A DNA stretch of 64,000 nt, taken from Marinobacter aromaticivorans. GTDB lineage: Bacteria; Pseudomonadota; Gammaproteobacteria; Pseudomonadales; Oleiphilaceae. Under the pieces are notes generated by a model. That model did not search any database. It was given only the letters and a program-made list of their open reading frames with translations, and was not told the DNA's origin. The position numbers and the translations under genes were made by a program. The stretch lies in NCBI RefSeq assembly GCF_002806975.1, contig NZ_NIHD01000002.1:62001-126000 (forward strand). The letters run 5' to 3'. Positions 18,564-27,118 of this stretch are shown one piece after another. Each line of letters begins with the position of its first letter. Position 1 is the first letter of the stretch.

Positions 18564-20300
18564 TTAAAGTTGCAGGCAAGCGGACTGGTCACGCTCGTTC
18601 AGGAATTGCACAAGATCGGCCCAGGGCATGGGGCGGGCATAATAGTAGCCCTGGATTTCATCACAGTGCTGCTGGCGCAGAAATTCCAGCTGGCCCTCGG
18701 TTTCTACACCCTCGGCCACCACGCTGATCTGGAGGCTGTGGGCGAGGCTGATAATCGCCCGGATAATATGCTCCGCATCTGCGGATTGCCCCAGATCCTG
18801 CACAAACGATTTGTCGATTTTAACCAGCGAGATCGGCAGGTGCTGAAGATTGCTGAGGGAGGAAAAACCGGTGCCAAAATCATCCAGTGCAAAACTGATA
18901 CCCAGTTGATTCAGTTCCCGCAGACAGCGCTGGGCGTATTCCGGGTCGTGCATCATGGCGCTTTCGGTCAGCTCCAGCTCCAGCAGGCTGGTGTCCACAT
19001 TGGCGTTGAAGATAATGCGAAAGATGGTTTCGGTCATTTTACGGTCGTGGAACTGCCGGAACGACAGGTTGACCGCAAATACCAGCCCGGGGAACCCGAG
19101 CTCGGCCGCTTCCTTAAGGCGTTTGCAGGCTTGCTCTATTACCCAGTAGCCGATGGGCACAATCAGGCCGCTGCGCTCGGCTACCGGTATGAACTCGTCC
19201 GGCCCCACCAGGCCACGCTTCGGGTGATTCCAGCGTAACAGGCATTCCACACCACGCACTTCATTACTGGCAAGATCAATCCTTGGCTGGTAATACAGCT
19301 CAAGCTCCCGACCCCTGAGCGCGTTTCGCAGGTCTCCCTCCAGCCTGAGCTGGTAACCGGCAGAAATGTGCAGTTGCCGATCGTAGAAACGATAACTGGT
19401 GCCCGGGTCCCGCTTGGCCTCAAACATTGCCCGGTTGGCACGACGCATCAGATTTTCCGGGCAGTCTCCGGCCTCCGGATACGTGGCCACGCCAAGGCTG
19501 GCACTGACAACCACGCTCTGGCCATCCATGATAACCGGCTCGTCCAGTGCGTTGACAACCTTGCGAATGACCTGGGTGATATCCAGAGAGTCTTCGATTT
19601 TCTCAACGATAATCGCCAGCTCGTCTCCGCCGATTCGCATCAGAGAATCCACCCGGCGCAGGCCTTGCCGCACCCGGGAGGCCACCTTGATCATCAGCTG
19701 GTCACTTTTCTGGTAACCAAAGGACTCATTGATGCTGCGAAAGTCATCGATGTTCAGGTGCAGCAGGGCCAGGCGGTGGCCGCCTCGTTGTGCCCTAAGC
19801 AATGCCTGTTGCAGCCTGTCGAAAAACAGATCCCGGTTGATAAAGCCACTTGCCACGCCACGGCCCAGCTGGCGGTGTGCAGAGTTGGCCAACTGCTCAC
19901 GGTACCAGAGACCCTTCACTGCCCGACAAAACTGCCAGTGATCAAGCTCCTGCCGGCTCAGATAATCTGCCGCACCACTGGAAAGCAACTCCGGTGCGCG
20001 TTCATCAGGCGCTTCAGCACTGAGTGCCAGTACCGGACGGCCATCGCCGGCAACCGCCAGATACTGCAGGAACGCGGATTCTGAACCGCCGTGGAACACG
20101 CAATCCCAGATAATAATATCGAAAGTCGCGTTCCGTACAAGGTCGTCGCAATCCACCAGGTCCGGGCACCATGTGGCATCCGGACTGATCTCCGGGTCAA
20201 CTGCCAGCAGCGCATTGAGCCAGAGAAAATCGGCGTAATCCGGCGTCAGAACCAGAAGACGAAGCTGGTCGTGTGCGGCAGTTTCCAGGGGCAAAGTCAT
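18564..20300 (-). CDS. Receiver-like/GGDEF/EAL cyclic-di-GMP signalling protein
   Basis: A 578-aa cytoplasmic protein with three parts. Residues about 12-130 resemble a response-regulator receiver (Asp66 at the end of strand 3), but the usual acidic pair after strand 1 is not evident. Residues about 150-310 form a GGDEF domain whose signature is GGDEL (224-228). Residues about 320-570 form an EAL domain with signature ECL (352-354) and the catalytic residues in place: N411, DDFGTG (473-478), K494 and E530. Phosphodiesterase activity is therefore likely; cyclase activity is uncertain. There are no membrane segments. It lies just upstream of tex and may be cotranscribed. Confidence 0.9.
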   Translation of the reverse strand: MTLPLETAAHDQLRLLVLTPDYADFLWLNALLAVDPEISPDATWCPDLVDCDDLVRNATFDIIIWDCVFHGGSESAFLQYLAVAGDGRPVLALSAEAPDERAPELLSSGAADYLSRQELDHWQFCRAVKGLWYREQLANSAHRQLGRGVASGFINRDLFFDRLQQALLRAQRGGHRLALLHLNIDDFRSINESFGYQKSDQLMIKVASRVRQGLRRVDSLMRIGGDELAIIVEKIEDSLDITQVIRKVVNALDEPVIMDGQSVVVSASLGVATYPEAGDCPENLMRRANRAMFEAKRDPGTSYRFYDRQLHISAGYQLRLEGDLRNALRGRELELYYQPRIDLASNEVRGVECLLRWNHPKRGLVGPDEFIPVAERSGLIVPIGYWVIEQACKRLKEAAELGFPGLVFAVNLSFRQFHDRKMTETIFRIIFNANVDTSLLELELTESAMMHDPEYAQRCLRELNQLGISFALDDFGTGFSSLSNLQHLPISLVKIDKSFVQDLGQSADAEHIIRAIISLAHSLQISVVAEGVETEGQLEFLRQQHCDEIQGYYYARPMPWADLVQFLNERDQSACLQL

Positions 20301-20444
20301 TAAGTTGAATCCATGGGTACGTGAACAACAAATCCATTCTGGTTAAAGGATAGCTGATAGATGGACAAGGTACAGAAAGTCCGGCTGGTGTAGACTACTG
20401 TCTTACCGGAAAAACCCGTATCCATCCATTCTGGCCCTGTATTT

Positions 20445-22463
20445 GTGAACAAGCTCAACCCGCGACAAAATGAAGCAGTCCGCTACACCGATGGCCCTCT
20501 GCTGGTGCTCGCCGGTGCGGGCAGCGGTAAAACCAGCGTTATCACCCGGAAAATAGCCTATCTGATTGAACAGGTTGGCATTCCCGGCCGCCATATTGCC
20601 GCCGTCACCTTTACCAACAAAGCCGCCCGCGAAATGAAAGAGCGGGTGGGCCGCATTGTCGACCGCAAGCTCACCCGCGGGCTTATCGTTTCCACCTTTC
20701 ACAACCTCGGGCTGAACATAATCCGGGAAGAACACCCCCATCTGGGCTACCACCCCGGTTTTTCCATTTTTGACGCAGAGGATGCGAAAGCCCTGTTACG
20801 GGACCTGATGCTTCGGGAAGCCAGCGCCGATGCCGGCGATGAACTCAACGATGTGCAAATGACCATCTCGTCGTGGAAGAATGCCATGCGCGGGCCGGCT
20901 GAAGCATACAGCAAAGCCCGGGATGAACGTGAACAACGGATTGCCTTGGTATACAAACATTACAGCGAGTACCTGAAGGCCTACAACGCGGTGGACTTTG
21001 ACGACCTGATTCTGCTGCCGGTGCAACTGTTCCGCAACAATCCGGAGGTGCTGGCAAAATGGCGCAGGAAAATCCGCTACATGCTGGTGGACGAGTATCA
21101 GGATACCAATATTTCCCAGTACGAGCTCGTACGAATGCTGGTTGCCGAACGTGCCGCCTTTACCGTTGTTGGCGACGACGACCAGTCGATATACGCCTGG
21201 CGGGGGGCGCGACCGGAAAATCTGGCCCAGCTCAAGGAAGACTTCCCGAGCCTGAAGATTGTGAAGCTGGAACAGAATTACCGCTCCACATCGCGCATTC
21301 TGCGCAGCGCCAATACGGTGATCGCCAACAACCCTCACGTGTTTGAAAAAGCCCTGTGGAGCGACCACACCATAGGCGATGAGATCCGCATTGTGCGGTG
21401 CCGTAATGAAGACGCAGAAACCGAGCGGGTGGCCACGGAGATTCTCGATCAGAAACTGAAACAGGGGCTGGATTTCCGGGATTTTGCCGTGCTTTACCGG
21501 GGTAATCACCAGGCTCGCCTGCTGGAGATGAAGCTGCAGGCATTCCAGATTCCCTACCGCATCTCCGGCGGCCAGTCGTTTTTCTCAAAAAACGAGATCA
21601 AGGACGCCATGTCCTACCTGCGTCTGCTGATTAACCCGGATGACGATGCCGCGTTCCTGCGTGTTGTGAATGTGCCGCGGCGAGAAATCGGCCCGCGCAC
21701 TCTTGAACAACTCAGCCACTACGCCCGCGCCCGTAATGTGAGCCTGTTCAAAGCGCTGGGTGACATGGGGGCGGAAACCCACGTCGCCGAAAAGGGCCTG
21801 GATCGGCTCAGGCGCTTTGCTCACTGGGTGGACCTTACCTGTGAGCGCCTGCACAGTGAAAACCCGGTGCCCGTGATTAAACAACTGTTCACGGACATCG
21901 AGTATGAAGAGTGGTTACTTCAACACTCGGGTACGCCCAGGCAGGCGGAGCGGCGCATGGAAAACATCTGGTATCTGGTGGATTCGATTCAGCGAATGCT
22001 CGACGACGGCAAGGGCACTGCTGATGAGCTGAGCATTGAAGACGCCATCAGCAAACTGATTCTGCGGGACATGATGGAGCAGCGCGAAGAAGAGGACGAC
22101 AGCGACAAGGTCCAACTGCTGACCCTTCATGCCTCCAAGGGGCTGGAGTTCCCTCACGTGTTCATTCTTGGCCTGGAGGAAGAAATCCTGCCGCACCGCT
22201 CCAGCATTGAGGAGGGTAACATTGAGGAGGAGCGGCGCCTGATGTACGTGGGAATTACCCGGGCAAAAGAGACGCTGACACTGACCTACGCAGCCCAGCG
22301 CCGGCAGTATGGCGAGAAAATCGAGACCATTCCCAGCCGCTTTCTGGATGAACTTCCGGAAGGCGACATACGCTGGGAGGGCACAGGCGACCTTGACGTT
22401 GAGGCCAACCAGAAGAAAGGCAAGGCGACACTAAGTGCTCTGCTGGGTGATTTAGGGCTCTGA
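20445..22463 (+). CDS. rep: ATP-dependent DNA helicase Rep
   Basis: Superfamily 1A 3'-5' helicase that clears protein roadblocks before the replication fork. Length 672 aa is almost that of E. coli Rep. Motifs visible: Q-motif LNPRQNEAV, Walker A AGAGSGKTSVI, motif Ia TFTNKAAREMKER, DEYQDTN (motif II), GDDDQSIYAWRGA (motif III), LEQNYRSTSRIL (motif IV), LTLHASKGLEFPHVF (motif V) and VGITRAKETL (motif VI). The start is GTG with a poor ribosome site. Confidence 0.95.
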   Translation: MNKLNPRQNEAVRYTDGPLLVLAGAGSGKTSVITRKIAYLIEQVGIPGRHIAAVTFTNKAAREMKERVGRIVDRKLTRGLIVSTFHNLGLNIIREEHPHLGYHPGFSIFDAEDAKALLRDLMLREASADAGDELNDVQMTISSWKNAMRGPAEAYSKARDEREQRIALVYKHYSEYLKAYNAVDFDDLILLPVQLFRNNPEVLAKWRRKIRYMLVDEYQDTNISQYELVRMLVAERAAFTVVGDDDQSIYAWRGARPENLAQLKEDFPSLKIVKLEQNYRSTSRILRSANTVIANNPHVFEKALWSDHTIGDEIRIVRCRNEDAETERVATEILDQKLKQGLDFRDFAVLYRGNHQARLLEMKLQAFQIPYRISGGQSFFSKNEIKDAMSYLRLLINPDDDAAFLRVVNVPRREIGPRTLEQLSHYARARNVSLFKALGDMGAETHVAEKGLDRLRRFAHWVDLTCERLHSENPVPVIKQLFTDIEYEEWLLQHSGTPRQAERRMENIWYLVDSIQRMLDDGKGTADELSIEDAISKLILRDMMEQREEEDDSDKVQLLTLHASKGLEFPHVFILGLEEEILPHRSSIEEGNIEEERRLMYVGITRAKETLTLTYAAQRRQYGEKIETIPSRFLDELPEGDIRWEGTGDLDVEANQKKGKATLSALLGDLGL

Positions 22464-22470
22464 AGAAAGC

Positions 22471-22496
22471 AAAAACCCCGCAGGCGCGGGGTTTTT
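22471..22496. terminator. Intrinsic terminator after rep
   Basis: AAAAACCCCGC pairs with GCGGGGTTTTT around a four-base loop eight bases after the rep stop. The A and T runs make it usable in both directions, serving the convergent cytochrome gene as well. Confidence 0.92.
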
Positions 22497-22515
22497 GACA
22501 GCAAGAGCTTTGGCT

Positions 22516-22932
22516 TTATTTGCTCTCTGCCACAATATGCTCTACCGCAGCTTCGATTTCTTCGTCTGGGCAGCTGGCACAGCCACCTTTCGCAGGCATG
22601 GCGTTGAAGCCATTGAGTGCATGGTTCATCAGGGTTTCCATGCCCTGATCAATACGAGGTGCCCAGGCGCCCGCATCACCGATTACCGGTGCACCGGCAG
22701 CGCCTGTGGTGTGGCAGGCCATGCACACGGCATCATAAACTTCGCTACCCGAACGGGCCCCGGAGGAGCTGGCTGTTTCGGTGGCAGCAGCAGCTTCGCC
22801 GCACTGTTCACCCTGCAGGCATACTTCGCCGACCGGCTGGATACGCGCACGGATTTCGTCTTCAACACTTGCCATAACGGAACCGGCAGTAATGCCGAGA
22901 CCGAGCAGTACGACAGCCAGGACTCTCTTCAT
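22516..22932 (-). CDS. Cytochrome c5-type small c-type cytochrome
   Basis: Periplasmic electron-transfer protein, about 138 aa. A signal peptide (MKRVLAVVLLGLGITAGSVMA) is followed by a spacer and a class I cytochrome domain with heme motif CMACH and the cyt c5-like AMPAKGGCASCPDEE segment, which supplies the distal Met ligand and an extra cysteine pair. ATG at 22932 is used; an in-frame GTG two codons upstream is equally well placed relative to GAGGTG. Stands alone and shares the terminator with rep. Confidence 0.9.
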   Translation of the reverse strand: MKRVLAVVLLGLGITAGSVMASVEDEIRARIQPVGEVCLQGEQCGEAAAATETASSSGARSGSEVYDAVCMACHTTGAAGAPVIGDAGAWAPRIDQGMETLMNHALNGFNAMPAKGGCASCPDEEIEAAVEHIVAESK

Positions 22933-23135
22933 CTTCACAATGCACCTCGCATTTAGGTAGGCGTTATAATCGTTGGTGGCCGCATTATAGCGACTGAACC
23001 CCGGCAAAAAAACCGGATAGCAAAATCATAAATTGATTTCCACCATGTTTATTGCAATTTCGTAAGCGTGGAGACTCTTTAGCGCCATCCGGTTACCATG
23101 TTGCAGCTTATCCCAGAACTCCCAGGATCCGTTTC

Positions 23136-23474
23136 ATGAATAGCCCGGCAAAACCCTCTCCTCATCCACTGCGCAAAACTCTTCTGATTATCGAGTTCAG
23201 CTCGCTGGCAGTGTTGCTGGCGTCCATGGGATGGTTTTCAAGCCGAACAGACACCGGCCATAGTATCAACCCGGCGTGGCTGCTGATACCTGCTGTTGCC
23301 AGCCTCGGGGTTTTCGCCAGTTTTATTGGCCTTATGTACCTGCGCTGGGTTATCGCAGCAAGTGCGTCCAACCGGCTTCGGCATAAACTTGTTTTTTCAC
23401 TGCTGGCCCTCACCCTTGGCGGGGTTTGGCTGTACGGCATGGTCAGCACATGGATTAGCCTCCATGCAGCCTGA
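23136..23474 (+). CDS. Small integral membrane protein, unknown function
   Basis: A 112-aa protein with three hydrophobic segments (about residues 16-34, 47-68 and 85-108) and a basic N-terminus and loop, predicted in the inner membrane. No family is recognised. It ends 13 bases before pldA and is probably cotranscribed with it; the pldA ribosome site lies just past its stop. No function can be assigned from sequence. Confidence 0.6.
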   Translation: MNSPAKPSPHPLRKTLLIIEFSSLAVLLASMGWFSSRTDTGHSINPAWLLIPAVASLGVFASFIGLMYLRWVIAASASNRLRHKLVFSLLALTLGGVWLYGMVSTWISLHAA

Positions 23475-23487
23475 AGGAATACAGAAC

Positions 23488-24615
23488 ATGCAGAAAATTT
23501 TTAGGGCACGGCTGCCCAGGGCGTGCCTGATTGCACTCATGTGGCCTGCTTTGACGGTAGCACAGGAATCTGTGCCAGATACAGGGCGACGCATGGCTGA
23601 AGCCATTGAAGACTGCGCTCTTGTGCGGGAGGGAGTGGCCCGCCTTGCCTGCTACGATTCGTTCAATAATCCCGCGAAAGCCAGGGACAAGGCGTCAGAC
23701 CAGCAGTTGCAGGAAGCCGGCAAAATGGCTGACGGGCTGGCACCGGATCCGGAGAGCGGGCAACAGGCGGCAGAGCGTGCCGGAGACGGCAGCGCTGATG
23801 AAAACGTGATGATGAAAATGGTGGACCGCTCGCTAAAGGCGGAGAAAGCACTGTTTTCGTTTTCGGGTAGCTTCATCGGTTATCGCCCGACTTATCTCAT
23901 GCCGATAACCTGGACTGACGACCCGAACACCGCCCCCACAAGCCCGAGGCTGGGCACCACCGGTTATGATTACGATCTGGAGAAAGAGGAGGCGAAGTAC
24001 CAGATCAGTTTCAAGGTGCCTTTGTTGACCGGCATGCTGGATGACCGCACAACTCTCTGGTTTGGTTACACGCAGCGTTCTTTCTGGCAGGTATACAATC
24101 AGGACGAATCGGCACCCTTTCGGGAGACAAACTATGAACCGGAGATTTTTCTCCGGCATCGGGCCGACTGGAATCTGGGCGCTGTGTCTCTGACGGCTTT
24201 GAAGTTTGGCGTTAATCACCAGTCCAATGGCCAGTCAGAGCCACGCTCGCGCAGCTGGAACCGGGTTATGGCCAGTGCCGGCTTTACGCACGGTCGCTGG
24301 TTGTTTGTGGTGGAGCCCTGGTATCGGATTCCGGAGACCAGTGAGGATGATAACGCGGACATTGAGCGGTATCTGGGGCATGGCAGTCTCAATGTGGTCT
24401 ACAAGCGTGCCGAGGACCGGACGTTTTCGCTGAAGCTTATGAACAATTTGCGTTCGGATAATCATACTTCGCTGGAGTTTGGTTACAGCTTTCCGATCGG
24501 GGATACGATCAAGGGGTTTTTCCAGTATTACAACGGGTATGGGGAGAGTCTGATTGATTACAATCGGCGGATTGAGCGGTTCGGGCTCGGGATTATGCTG
24601 AACGACTGGCTCTGA
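23488..24615 (+). CDS. pldA: Outer-membrane phospholipase A1
   Basis: OMPLA-type beta-barrel phospholipase, 375 aa, that hydrolyses phospholipids accumulated in the outer leaflet. A signal peptide ends near TVAQES; a helical, Asp/Lys/Gln-rich segment with paired cysteines (DCALVREGVARLACYD) precedes the barrel, which starts about residue 115. The catalytic motif FGVNHQSNGQS holds the His-x-Ser pair, and further on RSRSWNR includes the Asn/Arg region. The barrel ends on an aromatic-rich strand. Start at 23488 has AAGGA spaced eight bases. Confidence 0.93.
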   Translation: MQKIFRARLPRACLIALMWPALTVAQESVPDTGRRMAEAIEDCALVREGVARLACYDSFNNPAKARDKASDQQLQEAGKMADGLAPDPESGQQAAERAGDGSADENVMMKMVDRSLKAEKALFSFSGSFIGYRPTYLMPITWTDDPNTAPTSPRLGTTGYDYDLEKEEAKYQISFKVPLLTGMLDDRTTLWFGYTQRSFWQVYNQDESAPFRETNYEPEIFLRHRADWNLGAVSLTALKFGVNHQSNGQSEPRSRSWNRVMASAGFTHGRWLFVVEPWYRIPETSEDDNADIERYLGHGSLNVVYKRAEDRTFSLKLMNNLRSDNHTSLEFGYSFPIGDTIKGFFQYYNGYGESLIDYNRRIERFGLGIMLNDWL

Positions 24616-24642
24616 GTTATGTCGGCTTCGGTGCAAGCCGGC

Positions 24643-24746
24643 GTGGCGGTACGAGTTGCGAAAACACGCTCCTTGCAGCACATCCATGTGACGCTTGGGC
24701 TCCGCCATCCATGGCTCCGCACAGTTTTCGCAACTCGTACCGCCAC
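24643..24746. repeat. Long perfect inverted repeat between pldA and algC
   Basis: Two 23-base arms (24643-24665 and 24724-24746) are exact reverse complements, beginning GTGGCGGTACGAG. The 58-base loop contains a smaller palindrome (CCATGG). No gene or transposase is present. It lies between convergent genes and could be a terminator, a REP-like unit or a mobile palindromic element. Confidence 0.9.
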
Positions 24747-24787
24747 ACCAGCCCCAACTGCGAGATAGCCTGACAAAAGGGTTCAGG

Positions 24788-26149
24788 TTATACCTTCAGG
24801 TTGTTCAACCGCTCCATTTCCGCGAGCAATTCTTCGGTTTTCGCTTTCATCAAGGGTATGTCAGCACGGGACTCCACGTTCAGGCGAACGACGGGTTCAG
24901 TGTTGGACATGCGCAGGTTGAAGCGCCAGTTGTCGAACTCCACGCTGAGGCCGTCCACGTAGGTGACGCTTTTTGCCGCGGCGCCGTATTTTTCTTCAAT
25001 CGCCGCGATCACCTTTGGCGGGTTGTGGATAGTGCGGTTGATTTCGCCGCTGGCCGGGTAGGCTTCGATGCGGGCGTCGATCAGGGATGAGAAGGGTTTT
25101 CCGGTCTGGCACAGGCGTTCGGCGATCAGTAACCAGGGGATCATGCCGCTGTCGCAGTAGGCGAAGTCCCGGAAGTAGTGGTGGGCGCTCATTTCACCGC
25201 CGTATACAGCGTTTTCGTCGCGCATGCGCTGTTTGATGAAGGCGTGGCCGGTTTTGCTTTCGATGGCTTCGCCACCGGCGGCTTTGACCAGTTCCTGGGT
25301 GTTCCAGATAAGCCTCGGGTCGTGAATGACTTTGCCGGGGCCGGTCTTGCGCAGGAACTGGTCAGCCAGCAGGCCGACGATGTAGTAGCCTTCGATAAAG
25401 CGCCCGTTTTCGTCAAAGAAGAAGCAGCGGTCGTAGTCTCCATCCCACGCGATGCCCATGGCGGCACCGTGTTCAATAACGGCGTCGGCTGTAGCAGCGC
25501 GGTTTTCTTCCAGGATAGGGTTGGGCACGCCGTTGGGGAAGTTGCCATCCGGCTGGTGGTGTACTTTGATAAATTCAAAAGGCAGGTGCTTTTCGAGCTC
25601 ATCAATCACCAGGCCCGCGCCGCCGTTGCCGGCGTTGACCACTATTTTCATGGGGCTCAGCGCGGCTGCATCTACGTATCCCAACAGGTGGTCTATGTAG
25701 GCACCCGTCACTTCCAAAGGCTCGTACCTGCCCTGTACAGGTGCGTCTGCAAACGGTTCCCGCACCCTGTCACGGATGTCGTTCAGGCCATTATCAGAAC
25801 TGATCGGGCGGGATTCCGGGCCGACCATTTTCATGCCGTTGTGGTCTCTTGGGTTATGGCTGGCAGTCACCATGATGCCACCGTCCATTTTATAATGGCT
25901 GGTGGCGAAGTAGACATACTCCGTGCCGCACAGGCCGATATCAAAAACATCGGCACCTGCGGCCATAAGACCGGAGCTCAGGGCTTCGGTAATTTCCGGG
26001 CTGGTGAGACGGATGTCGTATCCGACAACGACTTTTTTAGCGCCGGTGATTTCCACATAGGCGCGCCCGATGCGCTCGGCAAGGGCCGGGTTTAACTGCT
26101 CCGGCACCTTGCCACGCAGGTCGTACGCTTTAAAGCAAGACAGATCCAT
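24788..26149 (-). CDS. algC: Phosphomannomutase/phosphoglucomutase (AlgC-type)
   Basis: Interconverts hexose 1- and 6-phosphates for LPS and exopolysaccharide precursors. The 453-aa enzyme has the four-domain pattern: substrate entry FKAYDLRG, active serine loop VTASHNPRDHNGMK (phospho-Ser), metal loop DGDYDRCFFFDE, sugar-specificity loop GGEMSAHHYFRD, and C-terminal phosphate loop with RMSNTEPVVRLNVE. ATG 26149 is used; an in-frame GTG at 26161 overlaps the bfr stop as GTGA and is an alternative. Following bfr in the same direction, it may be coupled to it. Confidence 0.92.
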   Translation of the reverse strand: MDLSCFKAYDLRGKVPEQLNPALAERIGRAYVEITGAKKVVVGYDIRLTSPEITEALSSGLMAAGADVFDIGLCGTEYVYFATSHYKMDGGIMVTASHNPRDHNGMKMVGPESRPISSDNGLNDIRDRVREPFADAPVQGRYEPLEVTGAYIDHLLGYVDAAALSPMKIVVNAGNGGAGLVIDELEKHLPFEFIKVHHQPDGNFPNGVPNPILEENRAATADAVIEHGAAMGIAWDGDYDRCFFFDENGRFIEGYYIVGLLADQFLRKTGPGKVIHDPRLIWNTQELVKAAGGEAIESKTGHAFIKQRMRDENAVYGGEMSAHHYFRDFAYCDSGMIPWLLIAERLCQTGKPFSSLIDARIEAYPASGEINRTIHNPPKVIAAIEEKYGAAAKSVTYVDGLSVEFDNWRFNLRMSNTEPVVRLNVESRADIPLMKAKTEELLAEMERLNNLKV

Positions 26150-26157
26150 TGTCGGGG

Positions 26158-26634
26158 TCACTCCGCAGCGGAAGATTGCAGTTGTATGTAGTTCTGGATG
26201 CCCATCTGGTTAATCATATCCAGCTGGGTTTCGAGCCAGTCGATATGCTCTTCTTCGCTATCCAGGATACTGCGGAAAAGCTGGCGGCTGGTGTAATCCT
26301 GAACTTCTTCGCAGTAAGCGATCGCTTCTTTCAGGTCGACATGGGCGAGGTGTTCGATTTTGAGGTCGCAGGCAATCATTTCCTCAACGTTTTCGCCGAT
26401 CATCAGTTTGTTCAGGTCTTGCAGGTTGGGCAGGCCTTCCAGAAACAGGATGCGTTCGATCAATTGATCGGCGTGTTTCATCTCGTCGATGGATTCTTCG
26501 TATTCCTTGGCCGCAAGTTTGGTAATACCCCAATCCTTGTACATGCGTGAATGCAGGAAATACTGGTTGATGGCCGTCAGTTCGTTGGCAAGGACCTTGT
26601 TCAGATACTGGATGACTTTTTTGTCGCCTTTCAT
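26158..26634 (-). CDS. bfr: Bacterioferritin
   Basis: 24-mer iron-storage protein with heme at the dimer interface. The 158 residues include the ferroxidase ligands in [16 protein letters not shown] (Glu18) and [18 protein letters not shown] (heme ligand Met52, Glu/His ligands near 51-54), then the second pair in [10 protein letters not shown]. Length and sequence match the family closely. A good AGGAGTGC-like ribosome site precedes the ATG. Upstream, across about 180 bases, lies bfd, whose product releases iron from this protein. Confidence 0.97.
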   Translation of the reverse strand: MKGDKKVIQYLNKVLANELTAINQYFLHSRMYKDWGITKLAAKEYEESIDEMKHADQLIERILFLEGLPNLQDLNKLMIGENVEEMIACDLKIEHLAHVDLKEAIAYCEEVQDYTSRQLFRSILDSEEEHIDWLETQLDMINQMGIQNYIQLQSSAAE

Positions 26635-26812
26635 TGCAGCACTCCTTGATCCCAGCCGGCTGCTCGATCCTCTATGAGGAAAGCCTGACCGGCTGATGGG
26701 TTCGGGTTCAGTAAGCTGTCAAAGCTTTCGAAATGTTTCTCTCGTCACCCTTCAAGGATAGCGCGTTAGGGCGCATTACAAAATTGCGGAAAGGAAATAA
26801 ACGCGGAATGCC

Positions 26813-27019
26813 TCAGGCCGGGGTGGCCAGCAGGTTCGCAAGGGCCAGGTAATCCGGCGAGCGGCTTTCGCGCAGAATGCTGCGCGCCATGGAGGCACAG
26901 CGCCCGCACTGGGTTCCTACACCCAGTTCTTTACCGAGCTGGCGCATGGAAGAGACTCCGTTTTCCGAGGCTTCGCGGATGTCCCTGTCTGTGACTCCGT
27001 GGCAAAGGCATACATACAT
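26813..27019 (-). CDS. bfd: Bacterioferritin-associated ferredoxin
   Basis: A 68-aa [2Fe-2S] ferredoxin that reduces the bacterioferritin core so that iron can be exported to the cytosol. Four cysteines in the pattern CLC near the N-terminus and C-x2-C near residue 38-41 (GTQCGRCASM) are intact. It has its own promoter with an overlapping Fur box upstream, as expected for a gene induced by iron starvation. Confidence 0.96.
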   Translation of the reverse strand: MYVCLCHGVTDRDIREASENGVSSMRQLGKELGVGTQCGRCASMARSILRESRSPDYLALANLLATPA

Positions 27020-27051
27020 AATGCAATCTCACCGACGACAATTAACGTTAC

Positions 27052-27085
27052 TGATAATTATTGTCATTAGCGTCCATAATTGCAA
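27052..27085 (-). promoter_or_regulatory. bfd promoter with overlapping Fur box
   Basis: On the minus strand TTGCAA (27085-27080) and AATAAT (27062-27057) are 17 bases apart, a plausible -35/-10 pair. TGATAATTATTGTCA at 27052-27066 matches the 7-1-7 Fur consensus TGATAATNATTATCA with one mismatch and covers the -10 box. Iron-loaded Fur should block bfd transcription. Confidence 0.85.
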
Positions 27086-27118
27086 GCGTATTGTGTTAAT
27101 TTTGTGCAACGGGATGTG

